This document shows, piece after piece, positions 1-6,153 of a stretch of 9,366 bases of DNA. The notes below the pieces were generated by a model. That model saw only the letters and a program-made list of their open reading frames with translations, was not told the origin of the DNA and made no database searches. The DNA is taken from the NCBI GenBank assembly GCA_031272005.1, contig JAISUQ010000012.1, positions 1 to 9,366 of the forward strand, written 5' to 3'. Made by a program: the position numbers and the translations under genes. The stretch comes from Coriobacteriales bacterium. GTDB lineage: Bacteria > Actinomycetota > Coriobacteriia > Coriobacteriales > UBA8131. How positions within the stretch are numbered: the stretch's first letter is position 1; each line of letters opens with the position of its first letter.

Positions 1-2
1 TC

Positions 3-1178
3 ATGCATCTGGAGCAACGGCTGACATCAGCAAAGGTGCCGGCATCGGTGTCCGCAGCGGCGCCAGCGCCAGCGCCAGTGCCAGCGCCAGCGCCCGCAGC
101 GACGCCAGCGCCAGCGCCATCGCCCGCTCCAGCGCCGGCAGCGACGCCGGCACCAGGTGCTCCAGCGCCGGTGCTCCTGGCCATTGAGACCTCCTGCGAC
201 GAAACTGCAGCAGCGGTCATCGCCGGCGACGGGCAGCTGCAGTCCAATATCATCGCCAGCCAGGTGGATTTTCATGCCCGTTTTGGCGGCGTGGTGCCCG
301 AGATTGCCTCGCGCAAGCATACCGAAGCCATTGTGGGCGTGGTGGACGCTGCGTTGGAGGCCGCCGGCAGGACCTATACCAGCTGCGATGCCATTGCGGT
401 CACCTATGCGCCGGGCCTGATTGGCGCTCTGGTGGTGGGTGTGGCCTTTGCCAAGGGGTTGAGCTGGGCTGCCGGCCTGCCGTTGATTGTCGTCAATCAT
501 CTGGAGGGGCATATCTATGCCAATCGCCTGTCTGAAGCCCTGGAGCCACCTTTTGTCATCGCGTTGCTTTCGGGCGGCCATACCATGCTGGTGCATGTTC
601 GGGACTGGGGCAACTACCAGGTGCTGGGCCAGACTCTGGACGATGCGGTGGGGGAGGCCTTCGACAAAGTGGCCAAGGCGTTGGGCCTGGGCTATCCGGG
701 CGGGCCAATCATCGGAAGGCTGGCGGCAGAGGGCAACCCGGCGGCCATCGAGTTTCCCCGGGCTTTGCTGCACAGCGGCGATCTGGCCTTTTCGTTGTCC
801 GGCCTGAAAACCGCCGTGCTGACCTATATCCGCCAGGAGCAGGCGGCTGGCCGCGAGCTGGATGTGCCCGATGTAGCGGCTTCGTTCCAACAGGCCATAA
901 TCGACGTCCAGGTGGCCAAAGCACTCAAGGCTCTGGAACAAACCGGCGCGAAGACTTTTGCCCTGGGCGGCGGCGTGGCCGCCAACCAGGCTCTGCGTCA
1001 GGCCTACACCCAGGCCCTGGAGGCTCGGGGTATCCGCGTGATTTGTCCGCCCCAGCTGGCCTGCACCGACAACGCCGCGATGATCGCCCTGGTTGCTCTG
1101 GACCGCTATCGCGCCGCCCACTTCGCATCCCTGGACATCGACGCCCAGGCCACCAGCAACCTCGAAGAACCATACTGA
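3..1178 (+). CDS. tsaD: TsaD, tRNA N6-adenosine threonylcarbamoyltransferase with Ala-Pro N-terminal extension (5' end uncertain)
   Basis: TsaD transfers the threonylcarbamoyl group from TC-AMP to A37 of ANN-decoding tRNAs (t6A), working in the cytoplasm with TsaB and TsaE. The ASKHA-type core starts at about residue 57 with VLLAIETSCDE. The metal-binding histidines H166 and H170 lie in NHLEGH, the SGGHT loop is at 190-194, and the third metal ligand D356 is in CTDNAAM. They correspond to E. coli H111, H115 and D300. The core (about 335 residues) has normal family length. Residues 1-56 are extra: a 20-residue ordinary stretch, then an Ala-Pro repeat. The frame is open to the left edge, so the ATG at position 3 may be internal to a longer, fused protein. 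Alternatively translation starts at GTG 171, exactly where the conserved core begins, though only a weak AGGTG lies upstream. Function is secure; the start is not. Confidence 0.95.
   Translation: MHLEQRLTSAKVPASVSAAAPAPAPVPAPAPAATPAPAPSPAPAPAATPAPGAPAPVLLAIETSCDETAAAVIAGDGQLQSNIIASQVDFHARFGGVVPEIASRKHTEAIVGVVDAALEAAGRTYTSCDAIAVTYAPGLIGALVVGVAFAKGLSWAAGLPLIVVNHLEGHIYANRLSEALEPPFVIALLSGGHTMLVHVRDWGNYQVLGQTLDDAVGEAFDKVAKALGLGYPGGPIIGRLAAEGNPAAIEFPRALLHSGDLAFSLSGLKTAVLTYIRQEQAAGRELDVPDVAASFQQAIIDVQVAKALKALEQTGAKTFALGGGVAANQALRQAYTQALEARGIRVICPPQLACTDNAAMIALVALDRYRAAHFASLDIDAQATSNLEEPY
54..170 (+). repeat. Ala-Pro coding repeat at the TsaD N terminus
   Basis: The DNA is a degenerate run of GCCAGC/GCGCCA units. 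It encodes about 39 residues made almost only of Ala and Pro with a few Thr, Ser, Val and Gly. The 11-residue string PAPAPAATPAP occurs twice (residues 27-37 and 41-51), giving a 14-residue (42-bp) period on top of the 6-bp period. It looks like a flexible linker or a slippage-prone expansion. It joins directly to the conserved TsaD core. Confidence 0.85.
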
Positions 1179-1189
1179 TAAGTGTATCT

Positions 1190-1271
1190 GCCGGGCGGGC
1201 GCTCTGGGGGCAGGCGCGGGCGCCCGCGCCTGCCCTCAGACCGCCCGCCCGGCGTAATAGCTTTCCTTTTT
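1190..1271 (+). terminator. Long GC-rich hairpin plus T-rich tail after tsaD
   Basis: Positions 1190-1253 form an almost perfect palindrome. 1190-1201 pairs with 1242-1253 (12 bp), 1203-1206 with 1237-1240, and 1208-1221 with 1222-1235 with essentially no loop. The only defects are one C/C mismatch (1202/1241) and one G-T pair (1207/1236). A pyrimidine stretch with TTTTT at 1267-1271 follows about 13 nt later, and the stem begins 11 nt after the tsaD stop. Place and direction suit an intrinsic terminator for tsaD, but the T-run is further from the stem than usual, so a separate palindromic element is possible. Confidence 0.6.
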
Positions 1272-1475
1272 CAAGGCAGCACTTAAACCACCAGGCTCCC
1301 GGCCACAAGCTGCAAGCCCACATATCCTCAGGCGCCTGGCGGGTGGGAGCCTGTTTGTTGTACAAACATTCGAAATATGATACAATTTTCGAAGGGCGCT
1401 TGAAAGCTGTATGACTTTGGCGGTAAATGAGCTACTGAATCCATGATCCGAGACGCCGCGCCCAGAGGTATGGAG
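1254..1475. other. Spacer with inverted repeats upstream of the small membrane gene
   Basis: No substantial gene is supported here. Besides the promoter listed separately, the spacer holds a 9-bp inverted repeat (CAGGCTCCC at 1292-1300 and GGGAGCCTG at 1345-1353, loop 44 nt) and, inside that loop, the 10-bp palindrome CAGGCGCCTG (1329-1338). The right arm ends 5 bp before the proposed -35 box, so the structure may be regulatory. A tiny frame MTLAVNELLNP (1411-1446) ends in an ATGA overlap with the alternative ATG at 1443, but it lacks a convincing ribosome binding site. Confidence 0.5.
1358..1386 (+). promoter_or_regulatory. Extended -10 promoter with flanking dyads
   Basis: The -10 box TACAAT (1381-1386) is preceded by TGA, making an extended -10 (TGnTACAAT). 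A -35-like TTGTAC (1358-1363) stands at the ideal 17-bp spacing. The -35 lies in the dyad GTTTG-TTGTA-CAAAC (1353-1367), and the -10 is bracketed by TTCGAAAT (1369-1376) and TTTTCGAA (1386-1393), nearly inverted copies. The local AT-richness contrasts with the surrounding GC-rich DNA. The likely target is the small membrane gene about 80 nt downstream. The dyads could be an operator. Confidence 0.6.
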
Positions 1476-1889
1476 ATGGTCAAGCGAATTGTAACGTTCA
1501 TGCTGGTTGTGGTTCTGGCGATGGCTTTACCGGCAGTAGCTTGCGCGACCACGCTGACCGGGATGTCGGTATTCGGGCTGGATTTTGGCCACCTGGCAGA
1601 AGCTTCCGGCTGGTCGGTCGTGAATCTGCTGGCGTCAGCTCTGGCGGCTTTCAGTACTCTGGCGCTGTTCATGGTGACCAGCCTGCGGCGTAAGCGCTCG
1701 CTGCTGGCCTTGCTGGTGGCCAGTGTCATGACCCTGGCCTCGCTCAGTCTGTTTGTTGGGGCTGAAGATTTCAGCCAGCCGATTGTGGCGCTGAACAGCT
1801 ATTCGTTGGCCCATATAATCATGTCCGGACTGACCCTGGCAGCGATGCTGGCTGGCGCTCTGGACAGCCGGGCCAGCGAGCGCCGCTGA
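1476..1889 (+). CDS. Small four-helix membrane or exported protein, function unknown
   Basis: I do not recognise this protein. From ATG 1476 it has 137 residues. The start is chosen because AGAGGT (1464-1469) lies 6 nt upstream and the product then begins MVKRIV followed by a hydrophobic stretch. In-frame ATGs at 1443 and 1470 are alternatives. Residues 5-22 are a signal peptide or first helix with a possible ACA cleavage site at 22-24. Further hydrophobic segments lie at about 48-69, 76-96 and 111-129. A basic loop (RRKR, 71-74) sits between helices 2 and 3, and a charged RASERR tail ends the protein. C23 is not in a good lipobox. The gene has its own promoter and converges on the antiporter gene. 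No enzyme motif is visible. Confidence 0.7.
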   Translation: MVKRIVTFMLVVVLAMALPAVACATTLTGMSVFGLDFGHLAEASGWSVVNLLASALAAFSTLALFMVTSLRRKRSLLALLVASVMTLASLSLFVGAEDFSQPIVALNSYSLAHIIMSGLTLAAMLAGALDSRASERR

Positions 1890-1912
1890 CGCGCTTCAGC
1901 CGTGGGAGGATG

Positions 1913-3556
1913 TCACAGCGAGATGATCGTCAAGGTGTCGCCGACGTGCAGGCGGGTCCAGCCCTTGGGGACCACCGTGCTGCCATCGGCGCGATCGACG
2001 CTGACAATCAGGTTATTGGGCGGCAGCTTCACCTCGCTGATCAGCTGGTTGGCCCAGGGGTTGTCGTCGTCGATGACAATCTGCTCAATCTGGGCGTCAT
2101 CACTCTCGTCATAGGCTTCGCCCGAGACAACCAGGACGTCATCCGCCTCAATGACCGTATCGCCGCGCGGCGCCAGAGTCTCCTCCCCGCGCTTAATCAA
2201 TACTATTAAGCTATCTTGTCCAATCTCCAGATCGCGCACAGCCTTGCCCAGCCAGGGGTGTTCTTCGCGGATGCGCATCTTCAAGAAGGCCTTCTCCGCC
2301 AAACCCTGGAAGTCGGTGAAGGAGGCCATGACGTCGGTCTCGGTGTCAATCATCTCCAGTCGCTGCGCGACTTTCTCCAGCAGGGTACCCTGCAATAGGA
2401 TGGAGAAGAAGGCCGTCAGCACCACGATGTGGAAGATGTCGCTTTGCAGGAGTTGGCCGCCATCGGCGCCGGCATGGGCCAGGGTGGTGGTGGCCAGCAC
2501 CGCAAACACCAGTGAGGCTGCACCGCGCAAGCCCACCCAGGAGATCAGCAGGCATTGCCGCACAGGGGCGCCGCGCAACTTGAAGATCAGAAAGACGGCC
2601 AGCGGTCGGGCGATGATCAGCAGGAACAACGCCAGCCCCAGCGCCGGCAGGATAGCCGGCAGCAGGTTGGCCGGCTGCACCAGCAGGCCCAGCACGAAGA
2701 AGATCATGATCTGTCCCAGCCAGTCCACGCTGTCGAAGAAATGGGCCATGCGCACCTTATTGGGGATGGCCGAGTTGCCCAGGATGATGCCGCAGAGAAA
2801 GGCCGAGAGGTAGCCATTGCCGCCGAGCAGCTGGGAGAGGGCGAAGCTGAGCACGGCGATGGCAAAGACGAACAGCAGGTCCATGCCATCGGCAAAGTGG
2901 CGGGCGAAGCGCATGATCAGCGGCACGGCTACCAGGGCCACGGCCACTCCCACCAGCGCGCCGAAGACTATCTGTTTGGCCACCAGCAACGGCACCTCCA
3001 GCAGGCTGCCGCCCTGCATCAGCAGCAGCGCGGTCAGTGTCAGCAGGTAGGCGGTGGGGTCGTTGCTGCCGTTTTCGATTTCCAGCACACTGACGGTGTT
3101 GTGCTTGAGGTTCATCTTCTTGGTGCGCAGGATGGAGAACACCGAAGCGGCGTCGGTACAGCTGATGATGGAGCCGAACAGGAAGCTCTCCAGCCAGCCG
3201 AGCTGCAGCACAAAGTGCACGAACAGCATTACGGCGCCGGCGGTGATGACCACGCCCACCGAGGCCAGCAATCCGGCCTGGACGGCAACTGGTTTGGCGG
3301 TCTTCCAGCTGGTGCCGAAGCCGCCGTAGAACATCACGAAGATCAGCGCGGCCTCGCCAATCAGCTCGGCGGTGTGCGGGCTGATGACCTCATAGGCAAA
3401 GACATGATGCCCGGGCAGCAGGTCCGGCAGGCTGCCGGCCAGCACGCCCAGCACCAGAAAGATAATCAGCGCCGGCATCCCGAAGCGATGGATGAACTGG
3501 CCTGAGGAGATGCAGACCAGAACGATAATCGATCCGATGGCTAAGGCTGTGACCAA
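1913..3556 (-). CDS. CPA1-family cation/proton antiporter (NhaP2/CvrA type) with TrkA_C tail
   Basis: This is an integral membrane exchanger of K+ or Na+ for H+, probably for pH and potassium homeostasis. Residues 1-395 are about 12-13 hydrophobic helices. Family landmarks are TDAAS (134-138) and ENGSNDP (161-167), with the ion-binding N165-D166 pair, and WVGLRGAAS (340-348). A soluble tail follows: about 415-480 matches TrkA_C (RCK_C), a regulatory ligand-binding domain, and 500-547 looks like a second, partial copy. The 547-residue length is near that of NhaP2 (about 575). The start is TTG at 3554-3556: an in-frame TGA lies just upstream, no ATG comes before residue 27, and GGAG sits about 11 nt upstream. 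It is divergent from ecfA and convergent with the small membrane gene. K+ versus Na+ preference cannot be read from sequence; NhaP2-type architecture favours K+/H+ exchange. Confidence 0.9.
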   Translation of the reverse strand: MVTALAIGSIIVLVCISSGQFIHRFGMPALIIFLVLGVLAGSLPDLLPGHHVFAYEVISPHTAELIGEAALIFVMFYGGFGTSWKTAKPVAVQAGLLASVGVVITAGAVMLFVHFVLQLGWLESFLFGSIISCTDAASVFSILRTKKMNLKHNTVSVLEIENGSNDPTAYLLTLTALLLMQGGSLLEVPLLVAKQIVFGALVGVAVALVAVPLIMRFARHFADGMDLLFVFAIAVLSFALSQLLGGNGYLSAFLCGIILGNSAIPNKVRMAHFFDSVDWLGQIMIFFVLGLLVQPANLLPAILPALGLALFLLIIARPLAVFLIFKLRGAPVRQCLLISWVGLRGAASLVFAVLATTTLAHAGADGGQLLQSDIFHIVVLTAFFSILLQGTLLEKVAQRLEMIDTETDVMASFTDFQGLAEKAFLKMRIREEHPWLGKAVRDLEIGQDSLIVLIKRGEETLAPRGDTVIEADDVLVVSGEAYDESDDAQIEQIVIDDDNPWANQLISEVKLPPNNLIVSVDRADGSTVVPKGWTRLHVGDTLTIISL

Positions 3557-3591
3557 GGTAGAATGTGCTCCGTTCCCTCAGGCTGGTTGGA

Positions 3592-3635
3592 TTGTGCAGC
3601 GGCTGCGCCAAGTTGCGGCCGCGCTGGGTTATACT
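3592..3635 (+). promoter_or_regulatory. Possible ecfA promoter region with a dyad in the divergent spacer
   Basis: The 100-bp spacer between the antiporter and ecfA contains TATACT (3630-3635), a reasonable -10 box on the plus strand, but no good -35 at 16-18 bp. Upstream is an imperfect dyad centred at 3601: GCAGC (3596-3600) and GCTGC (3602-3606), flanked by TTG (3592-3594) and CAA (3609-3611). It could bind a regulator of one or both divergent genes. The weak boxes keep this tentative. Confidence 0.3.
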
Positions 3636-3664
3636 GAAAACTCGTTGGGAGGCTATTGTACCGT

Positions 3665-5365
3665 ATGCTGGCGTTCAATCAGGTTGGGCTGACATATCCG
3701 GGGGCTGCGGCGCCGGCGCTGGAGGGCGTGGGATTTACGCTGTCCGCCGGGGAGCACGTGGTGCTGCTGGGCGCCAACGGCTCGGGTAAGTCGACCCTGG
3801 CCCAACTGGCCAACGCCCTGCTGCTGCCCACCAGCGGCCAGATTGAGGTGGATGGCCTGATAGCCGGCGAGCGGGCCGGCGCTGGCGAGCGGGCCGGCGC
3901 TGGTCCTGGCTCCGGCTCCGGGCCCGGCCCAGGCGCCGTCATCCGGCAGATTCGCACCCTGGTGGGCGTTATTGCCCAGGACCCGGATAACCAGATCATC
4001 TCCACCACCGTACTGGACGAGGTGGCTTTTGGTCCGGAGAACCTCGGGCTGCCGCGCCCGGAGCTCGCCCGGCGCTGCGCGCAGGCTCTGGCGATGGTGG
4101 GCCTGGCGGGCTTTGAAGAGCGCGACCCCAACAGCCTCAGCGGCGGTGAGAAGCAACGGCTGGTGATTGCCGGCATCCTGGCGATGCAGCCGACCTATCT
4201 GATCCTCGACGAGCCAACCTCAATGCTTGATGGACGCGGTCGGCAGGAGGTTGTCGCCGCGATTGCCGCTGCCCGGGCCCGTGGCTGTGGCATCCTGCAC
4301 ATCACCCACGAAATGGAGTATGCCCGAGCCGCCGAGCGGGCGCTGGTGCTGGCCGAGGGGCGGCTGGTCTATGACGGCGCACCAGCCGGCCTGCTGACCG
4401 ACCAGGAGCACCTGGAGCAGTGGGGCCTGGCCTGTGCGCCGCAACTGCTGACGGCAGCATCTCCAATAGAGCGCCAGGCAGACACTGGCGCGGCAACCTC
4501 CGCAGGGGCGCCCGGGCCGTCAGCCGAACCGGCCCTGTCGCTGGTGCTGCAAGATGTTTCCTATGCCTACTCCGCCGGCACCAGCTTTGCGCACCAGGCG
4601 CTGCGCGACGCCAGCCTGACCGTTGAGCCGGGCAGCTACAGCCTGATCTGCGGTGATAACGGCGCCGGCAAGTCCACCCTGCTGCGCATCGCCGCCGGCC
4701 TGTTGCAGCCCGACCACGGCCGGGCGGGATTTGCCGCCGCCGAGTCGCTCATCCCGGTGCGTCCTGGCGATGTGGGGCTGGTCTTCCAGCATCCCGAAGC
4801 CCAGCTGTTTGCCCAGAGCGTGGCCGAGGACATCCTCTTCGGGCCGCGCAATCTGGCGACCGCCCGGGGTCAGCGACTGGATGGCTCAGCCGAGCAGACC
4901 ATCGTCACCGAGGCTCTGGCCGCTGTGGGCCTGGACGCCCAAGGCTTTGCCGGGCGCTCGCCATTCTCGCTCAGTGGCGGCGAGATGCGCCGGGTGGCCA
5001 TCGCCACCGTGCTGGCCATGCAGCCGCGCTTCCTGCTGCTGGACGAGCCCACCGCCGGCCTGGATGCCCGGGGGCGGGCAGCTATACATAGCATGATAGC
5101 ACAGCAGCGCGCAGCCGGCGCCGGAGTGGTGGTGGTATCCCACGACCTGGCCGAGTTCGCCGCCCACGCTGAGCAGATCTACAGGCTGTCAGCCGGAGAA
5201 TTGCGGGCTGAGCCGGCCTGTGAGCCAACAGAGGCCACAATCCCCAACTCCCCCACGGGATTAAGGCCGCAACCGGGCCAGGCGCAGGCCCAAACCCCCG
5301 TAGAGGCGCAATCCCCAGGCCCAGGCCTGCTGTCTGAGCAGGGAGGCCCGCCATGCCCCTCGTAG
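3665..5365 (+). CDS. ecfA: Fused EcfA1-EcfA2: two-domain ATPase of the ECF importer
   Basis: This protein hydrolyses ATP to drive the energy-coupling-factor importer for vitamins or metals, at the inner face of the membrane bound to EcfT. Residues are numbered from ATG 3665 (566 aa). Domain 1 has Walker A GANGSGKST (36-44), Q-loop and PDNQ (103-110), signature LSGGE (158-162), Walker B LILDEP (179-184) and H215. Domain 2 has Walker A GDNGAGKST (330-338), FQHPEAQ (374-380), signature LSGGE (436-440), Walker B LLLDEP (457-462) and H493. The PDNQ/PEAQ motifs after the Q-loop are typical of ECF/CbiO ATPases. All catalytic motifs are intact in both halves. Oddities are a Gly-rich insert at about 65-92 and a low-complexity Pro/Gln tail from about 518. 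GGGAGG (3647-3652) lies 12 nt before ATG 3665 but only 3 nt before the alternative TTG 3656. The end overlaps ecfT by 13 bp. Confidence 0.93.
   Translation: MLAFNQVGLTYPGAAAPALEGVGFTLSAGEHVVLLGANGSGKSTLAQLANALLLPTSGQIEVDGLIAGERAGAGERAGAGPGSGSGPGPGAVIRQIRTLVGVIAQDPDNQIISTTVLDEVAFGPENLGLPRPELARRCAQALAMVGLAGFEERDPNSLSGGEKQRLVIAGILAMQPTYLILDEPTSMLDGRGRQEVVAAIAAARARGCGILHITHEMEYARAAERALVLAEGRLVYDGAPAGLLTDQEHLEQWGLACAPQLLTAASPIERQADTGAATSAGAPGPSAEPALSLVLQDVSYAYSAGTSFAHQALRDASLTVEPGSYSLICGDNGAGKSTLLRIAAGLLQPDHGRAGFAAAESLIPVRPGDVGLVFQHPEAQLFAQSVAEDILFGPRNLATARGQRLDGSAEQTIVTEALAAVGLDAQGFAGRSPFSLSGGEMRRVAIATVLAMQPRFLLLDEPTAGLDARGRAAIHSMIAQQRAAGAGVVVVSHDLAEFAAHAEQIYRLSAGELRAEPACEPTEATIPNSPTGLRPQPGQAQAQTPVEAQSPGPGLLSEQGGPPCPS
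3866..3901 (+). repeat. 18-bp perfect tandem repeat inside ecfA
   Basis: The unit GGCGAGCGGGCCGGCGCT occurs twice head to tail (3866-3883 and 3884-3901), coding GERAGA-GERAGA. A Gly/Ser/Pro-rich stretch follows to about 3935. Together they form an insert between the VDG strand and the IRxxxG segment of ATPase domain 1, where family members have a loop of roughly ten residues. The reading frame is kept because the unit is a multiple of three. Confidence 0.9.
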
Positions 5366-6153
5366 TGCCCTTTGGCCAGTATGTGCCGGGCACCACGCCG
5401 CTGCATCGGCTGGATGCCCGCATGAAGCTGTTGTTGGTAGCAGCCTATGTGGCGGCGCTGTTTCTGGTCCACAGTTGGCTGGGCCTGGGTGTCTGCCTGC
5501 TCCTGCTGCTGGCCGCCTTCGCTGCGGCGCGCATCCCGGCGCGACTGGCTCTGCGTGGCCTCAAGCCGGTGCTGGTCATCCTGGCTTTTACCTTCCTGGC
5601 CAACGCCCTGACCCTGGATGCCGCCGGCACCGAGTCAGCCCTGGCGTTGATTGGCAACTTCGGTATCAGTGCTCCCGGCGTGCTGCGCGGCCTGTATCTG
5701 GTATTGCGCATCATCGCCCTGATCATCTCCACCGTATTGCTGACCCTGACCACCTCGGTTGTGGCCCTGACCGATGCCATGACCTCGCTGATGCGTCCTC
5801 TGGCCGCTCTGCGGGTGCCCACCGAGGACATCGCCACGATGTTCTCCATCGCCCTGCGCTTCATCCCGCTGACGGCAGCGGAAGCGGAGAAGATCATGGT
5901 GGCCCAAAGCGCCCGCGGTGCGCTGTTTGACCAGGGCGGGCCAATTCGTCGGGCCCGGGCCTGGCTGCCGGTGCTGGTGCCGCTGTTCGTCAACCTCTTC
6001 AGGCGCGCCGACGATTTGGCCGCCGCCATGGAGACCCGCTGTTACAGCGGCCAGGGCCGCAGCCACCTGCGCGTCTCCACCCTGCACCCCAGCCACGCTG
6101 CCGCAGGCCTGATCGGCGCCATTCTGCTGATTGCCCTGGGAATCATCCTGTAG
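5353..6153 (+). CDS. ecfT: EcfT, transmembrane coupling subunit of the ECF importer
   Basis: EcfT is the membrane scaffold that links the EcfA ATPases to interchangeable substrate-binding S components. The 266-residue length is typical. Hydrophobic helices occupy about 24-58, 69-89, 110-139 and 248-266. The cytoplasmic coupling helices carry the two family motifs, AQSARGALFD (184-193) and AMETRCYSG (225-233), where the usual ARG-type triplet of the second reads TRC. The ATG at 5353 is preceded by GGGAGG (5341-5346, spacing 6) and lies inside the end of ecfA, so translation is probably coupled. No S component, truA or ribosomal protein gene follows, so this appears to be a two-gene group II module that serves S components encoded elsewhere. 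Confidence 0.93.
   Translation: MPLVVPFGQYVPGTTPLHRLDARMKLLLVAAYVAALFLVHSWLGLGVCLLLLLAAFAAARIPARLALRGLKPVLVILAFTFLANALTLDAAGTESALALIGNFGISAPGVLRGLYLVLRIIALIISTVLLTLTTSVVALTDAMTSLMRPLAALRVPTEDIATMFSIALRFIPLTAAEAEKIMVAQSARGALFDQGGPIRRARAWLPVLVPLFVNLFRRADDLAAAMETRCYSGQGRSHLRVSTLHPSHAAAGLIGAILLIALGIIL

Noticed and set aside
54..170. CRISPR-like array in the repeat before the TsaD core
   Set aside because: The repeat period is 6 bp and 42 bp with no unique spacers, and it codes for Ala-Pro in frame with TsaD.
27..1121. 364-codon open frame on the minus strand opposite tsaD
   Set aside because: Composition is Gly/Arg/Trp/His-rich with no recognisable domain, and it lies entirely antisense to a well conserved gene; such shadows are common in GC-rich DNA.
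1411..1446. 11-residue upstream frame MTLAVNELLNP with ATGA overlap to ATG 1443
   Set aside because: No good ribosome binding site precedes it, and the downstream gene has a better start at 1476 with its own AGAGGT. Kept only as a note.
1890..1912. Bidirectional terminator between the convergent small gene and antiporter gene
   Set aside because: The gap is only 23 bp and shows no stable hairpin with a T-run on either strand.
2555..3505. 316-codon open frame on the plus strand opposite the antiporter
   Set aside because: The product is Gln/His/Glu-rich low-complexity sequence with no motif. The minus strand frame has clear antiporter helices and motifs.
3861..3935. Possible frameshift or sequencing artefact at the ecfA tandem repeat
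   Set aside because: The repeat is a multiple of three and the ABC motifs continue in the same frame on both sides, so the gene is intact as given.
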